Assembly: GCF_965204195.1 (NCBI RefSeq)
Contig: NZ_OZ241975.1
Location: 2,418,001-2,482,000, forward strand
Direction: 5' to 3'
DNA length: 64,000 bases
DNA from: Poriferisodalis sp965204195
GTDB taxonomy: Bacteria > Actinomycetota > Acidimicrobiia > Acidimicrobiales > Poriferisodalaceae
The position numbers were made by a program, and so were the translations under genes. Every line of letters begins with the position of its first letter. Position 1 is the first letter of the stretch. The notes beneath the pieces are model-generated. The model saw nothing but the letters and a program-made list of their open reading frames with translations. It searched no databases and was not told the DNA's origin. Positions 35,444-42,887 of the stretch are shown here, piece by piece.

Positions 35444-35511
35444 GGGTTCATTCCTCCGTCGTGTTCGCATGCGATGGACGTGTCTGGTCGGCTCGCGGGC
35501 GGGCACAGACT

Positions 35512-35562
35512 TACCATTCGGCTGTGCCTCCCGAAACCTCATTGGCCGGAACGACATCGTGA
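35512..35562 (+). promoter_or_regulatory. Leaderless -10 (TACCAT) and 12-codon leader ORF overlapping the P450 start
   Basis: TACCAT at 35512-35517 is followed after 6 nt by GTG 35524. That GTG opens a 12-codon ORF (VPPETSLAGTTS) whose TGA overlaps the P450 GTG at 35559 in a GTGA junction. Translation of a leaderless mini-cistron followed by coupled re-initiation would explain the absence of a Shine-Dalgarno before the P450 gene. Unproven. Confidence 0.4.
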
Positions 35563-36863
35563 CCGGTGGATCGGCGCGGAGCGAGCGGTCCGCTGACATC
35601 GACATCGTTGATGCCGGCCGCTACGGGAACGGCATTCCCTGGGACGACTTCCGCACGCTTCGCGCACGACCGGGGCTGCACTGGAACCGCTACGAGGACC
35701 ACGGCTTCTGGGCGGTGACGCGCCACGCCGACGTGTGCGAGGTGTCACGCCATCCCGAGCGCTTCTCGTCGGCCATCGGGCACGTCAACCTGTGGGATCT
35801 CGAGGCCGACGCGCTGGAGGCCCGCCGATCGATCCTCGAACACGACCCGCCGGCGCACACCCGGCTGCGTCGGGTGGTGTCCAAGGCGTTCACACCCCGC
35901 CAGATGCGCCGGTACACGGAGCGCACCCGTGCCATTGCCGACGAGTTGCTCGACGTGGTGGTCGAGCGGGGCGGTGGCGATTGGGTGGAGCTGGTGGCGG
36001 CGCCGCTGCCGATCAGGGTGATCATCGCGATCCTGGGCGTGCCGCCCGAAGACGCCGACTACATGGTGGAGCTTTCGAATCACCTCGTCGAAGGCACCAC
36101 CGAAACGCAATCGCTGCCGCCCGACGCCTACGGCAACACGACGCCGCTGCGCCTGCTCCCCTTCGGCAGCCCCGCAGCGTGGGGACTGTACGAGTACGGG
36201 GCCAAGCTGGGCGACGAGCGTCTGGAACAGCCCACCGACGACGTCGTGAGCCACCTGGTGCATGCCGAGGTCGGCGGCGACCGCCTGACGGCCACCGAGT
36301 TCCGGAACTTCTTCCAGGTGCTGGTGTTCGGCGGGAACGAGACCACGCGCACCGCCATCACCCACGGGACCATGGCGTTCGCCGAGCACCCCGAGCAGTG
36401 GGACAGGCTGGCGGCCGACCGCGAGCTGCTCCCCAACGCCGTCGAAGAAGTGATCCGCTGGGCCTCGCCGATCCTGCACATGCGCCGCACCGCAGCGGTC
36501 GACACCGAGCTGGCAGGCACTCAGATCTCAGCGGGCGACAAGGTGGTGATGTGGTACCCGTCGGCCAACCGGGACGAGGCGGTGTTCGAGCGACCCGACG
36601 AGTTCGACATCGGCCGGGCCGACAACGCACAGATCGCTTTCGGCGGCGGGGGGCCGCACTTCTGCCTGGGCGCTTACTTGGCCCGCATGGAACTGACTGT
36701 GCTGCTCGAAGCGATGCTCGACCGCAGCATCCGGCCGGCGAGCGTTGCCGACCTCGTGCGGATCCCGTCGAACTTCGTTCACGGCGTCGCCTCGGTGGAG
36801 GTGGCAGTGGAAGCTGCAGTGGCCAAGCCGGCGGTGGCTGTGCGAGCCTCCTGTAACAATTGA
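35559..36863 (+). CDS. Cytochrome P450 (first of a coupled pair)
   Basis: A soluble class I-type P450 of 434 aa that needs external ferredoxin/reductase. Landmarks: EHDPPAHTRLRRVVSKAFTP (C-helix, about 91-110), I-helix oxygen-activating FGGNETTRTA (about 247-256), ExxR in EEVIRW, and the haem loop AFGGGGPHFCLGAYLARME with the thiolate Cys about 65 residues from the C-terminus. The overall pattern resembles the actinobacterial CYP124/125/142 group, whose known members hydroxylate terpenes, lipids and steroid side chains. GTG 35559 is chosen because earlier in-frame starts would overlap the divergent GS promoter; no Shine-Dalgarno is seen. Its TGA overlaps the ATG of the second P450. Confidence 0.9.
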   Translation: MTGGSARSERSADIDIVDAGRYGNGIPWDDFRTLRARPGLHWNRYEDHGFWAVTRHADVCEVSRHPERFSSAIGHVNLWDLEADALEARRSILEHDPPAHTRLRRVVSKAFTPRQMRRYTERTRAIADELLDVVVERGGGDWVELVAAPLPIRVIIAILGVPPEDADYMVELSNHLVEGTTETQSLPPDAYGNTTPLRLLPFGSPAAWGLYEYGAKLGDERLEQPTDDVVSHLVHAEVGGDRLTATEFRNFFQVLVFGGNETTRTAITHGTMAFAEHPEQWDRLAADRELLPNAVEEVIRWASPILHMRRTAAVDTELAGTQISAGDKVVMWYPSANRDEAVFERPDEFDIGRADNAQIAFGGGGPHFCLGAYLARMELTVLLEAMLDRSIRPASVADLVRIPSNFVHGVASVEVAVEAAVAKPAVAVRASCNN

Positions 36864-38161
36864 TGGCAGTGAGCACCTGGGCCGAGCCGTACTTGGACGA
36901 CCTCGGGCCTGACGACGCCAACATCTCCGATCACGACGTCTGGACCCGGGGCGTGCCCCATGCCACGTTCGCCCGCATGCGGCGGGAGGATCCCGTGGCC
37001 TGGGTCGACGAGGTGGACGGGCGCGGCTACTGGGCCGTCACCAAGTACGACGATGCGTTCCGCATCAGCCGTGACACCCAGACCTTCACCTCCGCGCAGG
37101 GCATCCGGCTCGAGGACATGGCGCCCGACGAGCTCGAAGCACGCAAGACGATGATGGAGATGGACCCGCCCGAGCACACCCGCTACCGGCGCCTGGTGAG
37201 CCGCGGGTTCACGCCTCGGGTCGTGAATACCTATGAGGCCGCCATCCGTGGGCTGGCGTGCGAGGTGCTCGACCACGCCCTCACCGAGGAACGCTTCGAC
37301 TTCGTCACCGACGTTGCAACCGAACTGCCCATGCGGATGCTGGGCCGCATGCTGGGCACCAGCGACGCCGACGGCCACCAGCTCGTGGAGTGGGGCGACG
37401 CGCTGCTCGGCAACACCGATCCCGACTTCACCGATTACCCCGTGGGGCTGGTGGACACCGACGAGTTCCGCTTCATGCCGTTCCGCAGCCCGGCCACCGT
37501 GGAGATCTTCGAGTACGCGGCGGCCCAGGCCGCGGAGCGGCGCGAATGCCCGACCAAGGACGTGATCAGCCAGCTCTTGGCGCCCACCACCGACGGCACG
37601 CCGCTGACCGATCTGGAGTTCAAGAACTTCTTCACGCTGCTGATCGCGGCAGGCAACGACACCACCCGCTACACGATGACCCACGGGCTGTGGGTGCTGA
37701 TGGCCCACCCTCACCTGTTCGACACCTGGCGGGCCGCGGTGCTGGCCGGCGACGACGAGCTGACCGCGAGCGCCGTGGAGGAAGTGCTGCGGGCCAGCTC
37801 GGTGACGACGCATTTCCGGCGCACGGCCACCTGCGATACCGAGATCCGTGGCACCAAGGTGCGGGCGGGCGACAAGGTGGTGCTGTATTACGTCAGCGCC
37901 GATCACGACGACGATCGTTTCGCTCATCCGTTCCGGTTTGACCTGGTACGTCCGAACAACGAGCACATGGCGTTCGGCCGCAACGGACCACACTTGTGCT
38001 TGGGAGCGTGGCTGGCTCGTATGGAGATCAAGGTGGTGTTCGAAGAGCTTCTGCGGAGGGTGGTCCGCATCGAGCAGGACGGCCCGGTCGAGCGGCTGCG
38101 GTCCAACTTCATTTCCGGCATCAAGCACCTGCCCGTACACGTGGTCGAGCTGGCTGCATGA
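36863..38161 (+). CDS. Cytochrome P450 (second of a coupled pair)
   Basis: A second soluble P450 of 432 aa, clearly related to its neighbour but not a recent duplicate. C-helix EMDPPEHTRYRRLVSRGFTP, I-helix AAGNDTTRYTMTHG, ExxR in EEVLRAS and haem loop AFGRNGPHLCLGAWLARME are all intact. The start ATG shares its A with the preceding TGA (TGATG), and its own stop overlaps the next ATG (ATGA), so all three genes are translationally coupled. No ferredoxin or ferredoxin reductase gene lies nearby. Two P450s in one operon suggest sequential oxidation or two subunits acting on one compound; the substrate is unknown. Confidence 0.93.
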   Translation: MAVSTWAEPYLDDLGPDDANISDHDVWTRGVPHATFARMRREDPVAWVDEVDGRGYWAVTKYDDAFRISRDTQTFTSAQGIRLEDMAPDELEARKTMMEMDPPEHTRYRRLVSRGFTPRVVNTYEAAIRGLACEVLDHALTEERFDFVTDVATELPMRMLGRMLGTSDADGHQLVEWGDALLGNTDPDFTDYPVGLVDTDEFRFMPFRSPATVEIFEYAAAQAAERRECPTKDVISQLLAPTTDGTPLTDLEFKNFFTLLIAAGNDTTRYTMTHGLWVLMAHPHLFDTWRAAVLAGDDELTASAVEEVLRASSVTTHFRRTATCDTEIRGTKVRAGDKVVLYYVSADHDDDRFAHPFRFDLVRPNNEHMAFGRNGPHLCLGAWLARMEIKVVFEELLRRVVRIEQDGPVERLRSNFISGIKHLPVHVVELAA

Positions 38162-38856
38162 GGGCGCTGGTCGTCACGCACGAGGAGACATCGCGGCCCG
38201 GTTTCGTCGGTGATCGCTTGGTGGAGCGGGGCGTCGAGCTGCACGTCCACGTGATGGTGCCCGACACCTCACGGCCGGCAGAATTCCAGCCGCTGCCCAG
38301 TGATGACTTCGATGCGCTCGTGGTGACGGGTTCGTACTTCTCGGTGTACGAGGACGCGATCAAGCCGTGGATCGGCGCTGAGCTAGATCTCATTCGCCGC
38401 TCGCACGAGCGCGGCACGCCGGTGCTGGGCATCTGCTTCGGCGGTCAGGCGCTGGCTGCGGCGCTGGGCGGATCGGTGGATCTCTCCCCCGAGACTGAGA
38501 TTGGCTGGTACCGGATCTCACCGCCCGACGGCGTCGAGCTGCCGATTTCGGCCGGGCCGTGGATGGAATGGCATCACGATCGCTTCCACTTGCCCCCCGA
38601 CGCTGAGCTGCTCGCCAGCACCGAGATATGCCCGCAGCTGTTCCGGATGGGCCGTAGCGTGGGCACCCAGTTCCATCCTGAGATCAGCACCGAGCTGGCC
38701 AGCGAGTGGTTGCGCGAGGCCAGCGACGACTACTTGGCATCTGTGGGCATCGTGCGCGAGGAGATCCTGACCGAGATCGCGCGCAACGAGGCCGCCAACC
38801 GCCGCAACTGCTTCGACCTGGTGGATTGGTTCCTCGACGACGTGGCGAAGTCGTAG
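38158..38856 (+). CDS. Class I glutamine amidotransferase-like protein (GATase1)
   Basis: A stand-alone class I amidotransferase/hydrolase domain of 232 aa of the GuaA-type subgroup. The triad is complete: C93 in LGICFGGQALA, H173 and E175 in TQFHPEIS. No synthetase domain is attached. In amine-degradation systems (PuuD for putrescine, AtdA2/TdnT for aniline) proteins of this superfamily hydrolyse gamma-glutamyl amides made by a GS-like partner; such a gene lies 3 kb away in divergent orientation. ATGA overlap with the second P450 shows co-translation. The C-terminal 40 residues form a helix-rich extension (EEILTEIARNEAANRRN). Confidence 0.88.
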   Translation: MRALVVTHEETSRPGFVGDRLVERGVELHVHVMVPDTSRPAEFQPLPSDDFDALVVTGSYFSVYEDAIKPWIGAELDLIRRSHERGTPVLGICFGGQALAAALGGSVDLSPETEIGWYRISPPDGVELPISAGPWMEWHHDRFHLPPDAELLASTEICPQLFRMGRSVGTQFHPEISTELASEWLREASDDYLASVGIVREEILTEIARNEAANRRNCFDLVDWFLDDVAKS

Positions 38857-38898
38857 GACCGCCGTCGCCGCCTCGCTGATCGGCGCCGCCGGGCAACG

Positions 38899-39783
38899 TC
38901 AGATGGCGAGGCGCTCGCCGAGGTACTCGGCTACCCGTACCACGCCCTCGTCGGCTTCGGGGAACAGGCCGGCCATCGAGTGCCAGACGTGGATCATCTC
39001 GGGCCAGACCTCCAGCGTCACGTCGACGCCGGAGGTGCGGGCCTTGTGTGCCAGCCGCTCGCTGTCGCTCAGCAGTACCTCGTCGTCGCCGCAGTGGATG
39101 AGCAACGGCGGCAAGCCCGAGAGGTCGCCTTCCAGCGGCGACGCATAGGGATCGGTGGCGTCGCCGTCGGGGCCGAGAAAGACCCCGGCGATCCGGGTGA
39201 GATCGTCGGCAGTCACCATCGGATCGCGGTCCGAGCGGGTGACGGCGCTCTCGCCGGTGCCGGACATGTCCACCCACGGCGAGATGGGTACGGCTGCGGC
39301 CGGCAGCGGCAGCCCGAGGTCGCGCAGCTTCATGAGCGTCGACATCGTCAGCCCGCCGCCAGCGGAATCGCCGGCGATGGCGATCTTGTCGGCGGAGTGG
39401 CTGCGGTCGAGCAGCCAGCGATACACAGCAACCGAGTCCTCCACCGGCGCAGGGTGCGGATGCTCGGGCGCCAGGCGGTAGTCGACCGAAAGCACCGGGC
39501 AGCCCAGCTTGAGGGCCAAGTTGCCGGTGAGGTTCCGGTGCGAGCCGATCGAACCGGCGACGTAACCGCCGCCGTGCACGTACTGCACGATGGCGTCGCC
39601 TGTGGTCTCGTCGGGCGTCTGCAGCTCGCACGGAACGCCGTTGGCGTCCACCATCTCGCCCGTGACGCCCGCCGGCAGCGGGCGCGCGGTGAGCTCGATG
39701 CCCTTGCGCATCGCATCGATGTCGGCAGGCATGGCCTGCGACGCGATGATCTCGCGGATTCTGTAGAACGCTTCGCTCGCCAT
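38899..39783 (-). CDS. HSL-type alpha/beta hydrolase (esterase/lipase family IV)
   Basis: A 294-residue cytoplasmic esterase of the hormone-sensitive-lipase family. Oxyanion motif HGGG (70-73, in YVHGGGYVAGS), DYRLAPEHPHPAP (about 101-113), nucleophile S140 in GDSAGGGL, the acid in HCGDDEVLL and the His in WPEMIHVWH are all present. The ATG at 39783 has GGGGAGGG 7 bp upstream; the frame extends further but without a ribosome site. Divergent from the SDR gene with two inverted repeats between them, and convergent with the amidotransferase gene. Likely hydrolyses short-chain esters. Confidence 0.9.
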   Translation of the reverse strand: MASEAFYRIREIIASQAMPADIDAMRKGIELTARPLPAGVTGEMVDANGVPCELQTPDETTGDAIVQYVHGGGYVAGSIGSHRNLTGNLALKLGCPVLSVDYRLAPEHPHPAPVEDSVAVYRWLLDRSHSADKIAIAGDSAGGGLTMSTLMKLRDLGLPLPAAAVPISPWVDMSGTGESAVTRSDRDPMVTADDLTRIAGVFLGPDGDATDPYASPLEGDLSGLPPLLIHCGDDEVLLSDSERLAHKARTSGVDVTLEVWPEMIHVWHSMAGLFPEADEGVVRVAEYLGERLAI

Positions 39784-39799
39784 CGAGCCCTCCCCTGTT

Positions 39800-39818
39800 T
39801 CGTCCCCTATCGGGACGA
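39800..39818. promoter_or_regulatory. Inverted repeat TCGTCCC-ctatc-GGGACGA (operator candidate)
   Basis: A perfect 7-bp inverted repeat with a 5-nt centre, 17 bp upstream of the hydrolase ATG in the divergent hydrolase/SDR region. The geometry suits a dimeric repressor, or a 5'-UTR stem-loop of the hydrolase mRNA. Confidence 0.4.
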
Positions 39819-39833
39819 TCTGATCGGCCGCCA

Positions 39834-39849
39834 CAACGTAGCCACGTTG
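39834..39849. promoter_or_regulatory. Inverted repeat CAACGT-agcc-ACGTTG (operator candidate)
   Basis: A second perfect inverted repeat, 6 bp with a 4-nt spacer, 15 bp from the first. The size is typical of TetR-family half-sites. No regulator gene adjoins it. TAGTGT at 39877-39882 could be the -10 of the SDR gene. Confidence 0.4.
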
Positions 39850-39941
39850 GCAAGACGAGGCCCGACGTGGAGTCGTAGTGTCGATGCGCCGCGCCGGTGA
39901 GGAGTGCCGGCACGGCCGGAATCCGACGAGGGAGGCCACCC

Positions 39942-40736
39942 GTGCTGCTCGAGAACAAGATCGCAATCGTCACCGGCGGTGCATCGGGCATCGGCGAAGC
40001 CAGTGCCCACCGCTTCGCCGCCGAAGGTGCGTCGGTGCTGGTGGTGGATATCCGCCGTGAACGAGCCGAGGGCGTGGCCGAATCGATCATGGAAGCCGGC
40101 GGCGAGGCGCATGGATTCGGTGCCAACGTGGCAGAGCCCGACGACGTCGAGGCGATGGTGGCCGCGGCCGTGGACCGCTGGGGCGGCTTGGACGTGCTCT
40201 ACAGCAATGCAGGCACCATCCGCCCCGGCACCGCGGTGGAGCTGGAGCCTCGTGACTGGGACCTCGTGATGAACGTGAACGTCCGGTCGGTGTACCTAGG
40301 CGCCAAGTACGCAGTGCCGGCGATGGAAGCTCGCGGCGGCGGCTCGATCATCAACACGGCGTCGATCAGCGGCTTGCACGGCGACGGCGGTTCGGTGGTG
40401 TACGCCGCCTCGAAGGCGGCCGTGATCAACCTGACGCGGGCGCTGTCCACCGATCACGCCCCCGACGGCGTGCGCGTCAACGCCATCTGCCCCGGCACCA
40501 TCCAGACGCCGCCCGTGCAACGGATGATGCAGGACCCGGCCGCGCTCGAACGCAACCTGGCAGCCCATGCGCTGCGCCGCCTCGGCCATCCCGACGAGAT
40601 CGCCAGCGTCGCCGCCTGGCTCGCCAGCGACGAGTCGTCGTTCGTCACCGGCGAAGCCATCGTGGTAGACGGCGGCCTGCGAGCCCAATCACCCCTCGGC
40701 CGCCTAGCCGACCCCCGCCCCACCCACCTCCGCTGA
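39942..40736 (+). CDS. Short-chain dehydrogenase/reductase (SDR, classical)
   Basis: A 264-residue NAD(P)-dependent oxidoreductase: TGGASGIGEA cofactor motif (about 11-20), acidic D36-like residue in VLVVDIRRE suggesting NAD(H) preference, YSNAG, catalytic Ser in NTASISG, YAASK and the C-terminal ASDESSFVTGEAIVVDGG. The GTG at 39942 has GGGAGG 5 bp before it and gives the family length with an N-terminus beginning just before the first strand. Divergent from the hydrolase. The last 15 residues (Pro/Arg/His-rich) are unlikely to be structured. The substrate is not predictable. Confidence 0.88.
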   Translation: MLLENKIAIVTGGASGIGEASAHRFAAEGASVLVVDIRRERAEGVAESIMEAGGEAHGFGANVAEPDDVEAMVAAAVDRWGGLDVLYSNAGTIRPGTAVELEPRDWDLVMNVNVRSVYLGAKYAVPAMEARGGGSIINTASISGLHGDGGSVVYAASKAAVINLTRALSTDHAPDGVRVNAICPGTIQTPPVQRMMQDPAALERNLAAHALRRLGHPDEIASVAAWLASDESSFVTGEAIVVDGGLRAQSPLGRLADPRPTHLR

Positions 40737-40869
40737 CCGGCATCTCTCCGCGACAGCCAAACACCCTCGTTCCGTTGTTGTCCACGGTTGCCATGGCACT
40801 TGGGCCAAGCATCGACAGGCGTGTGACAGGTCGCCCTTAGGCTGGTGACTGGAGTCGCGCGGAGGAGAT

Positions 40870-41535
40870 GTGGCGACGAAGAAGCATGGCGAGAGCGAAG
40901 TCGCAACTGGCGCTGCTATGGGGGTCGGCATTTACTCTTTTCCCCAAGCGGCGCAGATTGTCGAGCGAAACCGTGACGTTTCGCGCGACCAAATCCGTCG
41001 CTGGATGACAGTTGTCAGGCCACCCTCACATGACAAGGACGCCGCAGCGACGATTGGCTTTGTCGATCTGATCGGCTTGGAAATGGTTTGCCGTTTCCGC
41101 GACCGAGGCGCCTCACTCCAAAGGGTCCGTCGAGTGCTGGATGGCATGCGCGAACGGTTTCCCAAGATCCAACACCCGCTGGCTCACGAGTCGTTCTACA
41201 CCGACGGGCACAACGTCTGGATTGAGTTCCAAGGGCATGCGGAGGAGATTGTCGGGGACCGCAAAGGGCAACGGGCGATCACCTCTGCCATCCAGACGTT
41301 CGCCGAGGAGATCCAGTTCATCGACGGGCGCGCGGCGTCGTGGGATGTCGCCCAATGGATCGAGATCAACCCACGCATCTGCTTCGGCGCCCCGGTGGTG
41401 GCGGGCACCAGGATCCCAGTCAAGTCCATCGTCGCCAGCCTCAAGGAAGATTCGCCCGAAGAAGTCGCACGGGGTTTCAACCTCAGCGTGACCCGAGTTA
41501 AGGCCTGTGCGGAGTTCGCGCGACTCACCACGTGA
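40870..41535 (+). CDS. DUF433 antitoxin-like protein with MerR-type N-terminal HTH
   Basis: A 221-residue protein. Residues 18-80 look like a MerR-type winged-helix DNA-reading head (IYSFPQAAQIVERN then VSRDQIRRWM). The C-terminal 60 residues are a DUF433 domain: INPRICFGAPVVAGTRIPV followed by SPEEVARGFNLSVTRVKAC, the VapB-like module found upstream of DUF5615 PIN-type toxins. The GTG start follows GGAGGAG closely; TAGGCT at 40838-40843 is a possible -10. The toxin-like gene overlaps its end by 29 bp, the usual order antitoxin then toxin. Such pairs are thought to be type II toxin-antitoxin modules that autoregulate through the antitoxin's DNA-binding part. Confidence 0.83.
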   Translation: MATKKHGESEVATGAAMGVGIYSFPQAAQIVERNRDVSRDQIRRWMTVVRPPSHDKDAAATIGFVDLIGLEMVCRFRDRGASLQRVRRVLDGMRERFPKIQHPLAHESFYTDGHNVWIEFQGHAEEIVGDRKGQRAITSAIQTFAEEIQFIDGRAASWDVAQWIEINPRICFGAPVVAGTRIPVKSIVASLKEDSPEEVARGFNLSVTRVKACAEFARLTT

Positions 41536-41950
41536 CATCCGCTTCTGCCTCGACGCGAATATCTCTCCGAGGGCAGCTGCGGGCATCGACAACGTCATTC
41601 ACGTTTCCGAACTGGATGCGCTCAGCCGTACGCACGGGGGTCATTGCGATGCGCACGACTACGACATTGCCGTCTGGTGCGCAGAGAACGACTACGTGCT
41701 GGTGACCTGCGACAACGACTTCCGATCCCGACGGCAGAGAGCACAAGCGATCCAGGAGGCCGGAGTCGAGGTCATCGTGTTTACCTATGAACTCGCCGGC
41801 CTCAGCAATCACGTCTCGACGGTCGCAAGGCGGGTGCCGCTGTGGGAGCAGATACTCGGCCGGCTCGCCTATGCACCGCGTGTCTGGCTTCAGCACCGCC
41901 GTGGAGCGCTACGTGAGGATCGACCGGATCCAGCTTCAACATCAGAATGA
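41507..41950 (+). CDS. DUF5615/PIN-like toxin-type protein
   Basis: A protein of about 147 residues with the short PIN-like fold of DUF5615 proteins: RFCLDANISPRAAAGI at the start (first Asp of the nuclease centre), DAHDYDIAVWCAENDYVLVTCDNDF (central Asp residues) and VIVFTYELA. Family members are usually about 110 aa; the C-terminal 30 residues here (RGALREDRPDPASTSE) are an extra polar tail. The reading frame opens with GTG 41507 inside the end of the DUF433 gene; no later in-frame start would keep the first strand. Predicted ribonuclease activity is inferred from the fold family. Confidence 0.78.
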   Translation: MRSSRDSPRDIRFCLDANISPRAAAGIDNVIHVSELDALSRTHGGHCDAHDYDIAVWCAENDYVLVTCDNDFRSRRQRAQAIQEAGVEVIVFTYELAGLSNHVSTVARRVPLWEQILGRLAYAPRVWLQHRRGALREDRPDPASTSE

Positions 41951-42005
41951 TGGCGACGATGATGCCGATTCGAGACAAGCTCGCGACGGAACTACGGGGT
42001 GATCG

Positions 42006-42260
42006 ATGAGCTACACCGAAGCTGACGTGTCGGCAGCGCAGGCCGCAATGGACGAGTACCGAGGGAAGCTCGACGGTGAGGTTGCAGCAGCGCTAGCGGT
42101 AGTCGGACTCAGCGCCGAGCGGGCACACAAGGAAGCCGAGCTGCGCGACGACATGATCCGGGTGGCTCACCGATCGGGTGCTTCGCTACGCCAGATTGCT
42201 GAAGTGTCGGGACTCGGGCGCGAGACCGTGACTGCCGTCGTCGAAGCCGGCCAGTCCTAG
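42006..42260 (+). CDS. Small helix-turn-helix-like protein
   Basis: An 84-residue protein, all-helical by sequence. A helical N-terminal half rich in Ala/Glu (SAAQAAMDEYRGKLDGEVA) is followed by a clear HTH pattern, RSGASLRQIAEVSGLGRETV, near 57-76. It lies 55 bp after the toxin-like gene on the same strand and may be a small regulator or an accessory part of the module. I recognise no named family. A GGGGTGAT sequence is the only ribosome-site-like signal. Confidence 0.65.
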   Translation: MSYTEADVSAAQAAMDEYRGKLDGEVAAALAVVGLSAERAHKEAELRDDMIRVAHRSGASLRQIAEVSGLGRETVTAVVEAGQS

Positions 42261-42275
42261 CGCTGAATCCGAAAG

Positions 42276-42827
42276 CTAGGCGCGGCGGGCTATTGGCAGG
42301 GCTGGCTGCCAGGTTCTCTCGGGTCCGATGCGGGGCCTCGCCGGCGGGCCAAAACGCTCAGCGAGCGCTTGACTGGCTGCTGGGTCGTTGAGCCCCAGCA
42401 CGCCTGACACGGCCTTTGCGCTCACCGCCGTGTCGATCATTCGTTGAGCTGCTCCGCCCTCGGGCAGGTGCGAGGTCAATACGTAGTACGGAGTGTCGTC
42501 ACCGATGGAGCGCAGCAAGAAGCCGGTCAGCAGCGCCTTCTTGACCGTGTCCGTGCGGCGCATTCCTGGTCGCTGCCCCTTGAAGGAGCCCTTGTACTCG
42601 AAGTACACGAGCTCTCCGTTGGGTGCTTCGGCGATGTCATCGACCTCGCAGCCGATATCGGTGAATCTCTGCTTACCGTGAAGCTCGAACCCGAGCGCGC
42701 CCAAGTACGCCTTGGCCTGCTGCTCGAATGCAGTGCCCTGCCGACGTGAGTCAGCTTGGAAGTCGTCGCCGACTTCGCGGAGCATCCCCAAAGCCTCGCG
42801 CGACCTGCGCAAATGCGCCAATCTCAC
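42276..42827 (-). CDS. PD-(D/E)XK nuclease-like orphan protein
   Basis: A 183-residue protein whose centre fits the PD-(D/E)XK nuclease core: helix GTAFEQQAKAYLGALGF (about 31-47), then GCEVDDIAEAPNGELVYFEYKG (about 59-80), written here in parts as an Asp-rich strand and an E-x-K strand (FEYKG), followed by a helix-rich region. Restriction-endonuclease-like and VRR-NUC/Mrr-type proteins share this order. No methylase or helicase gene accompanies it, so a restriction system is not supported. The GTG start is weak and the true N-terminus may be shorter. It converges with the small HTH gene next to the toxin-antitoxin pair. Confidence 0.65.
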   Translation of the reverse strand: MRLAHLRRSREALGMLREVGDDFQADSRRQGTAFEQQAKAYLGALGFELHGKQRFTDIGCEVDDIAEAPNGELVYFEYKGSFKGQRPGMRRTDTVKKALLTGFLLRSIGDDTPYYVLTSHLPEGGAAQRMIDTAVSAKAVSGVLGLNDPAASQALAERFGPPARPRIGPERTWQPALPIARRA

Positions 42828-42887
42828 TCAGTGTTGAGGTTGAGAACGTCTGGAAGACCCTGTGCCGAGAGAGCGCTTCGGTGGGGG

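Noticed and set aside
36779..38140. A 453-codon minus-strand open frame opposite the second P450
   Set aside because: Lies entirely antisense to a well-supported P450 gene; no protein motif.
42276..42827. Restriction-modification system
   Set aside because: No methyltransferase or specificity gene nearby; only a nuclease-like core is visible.
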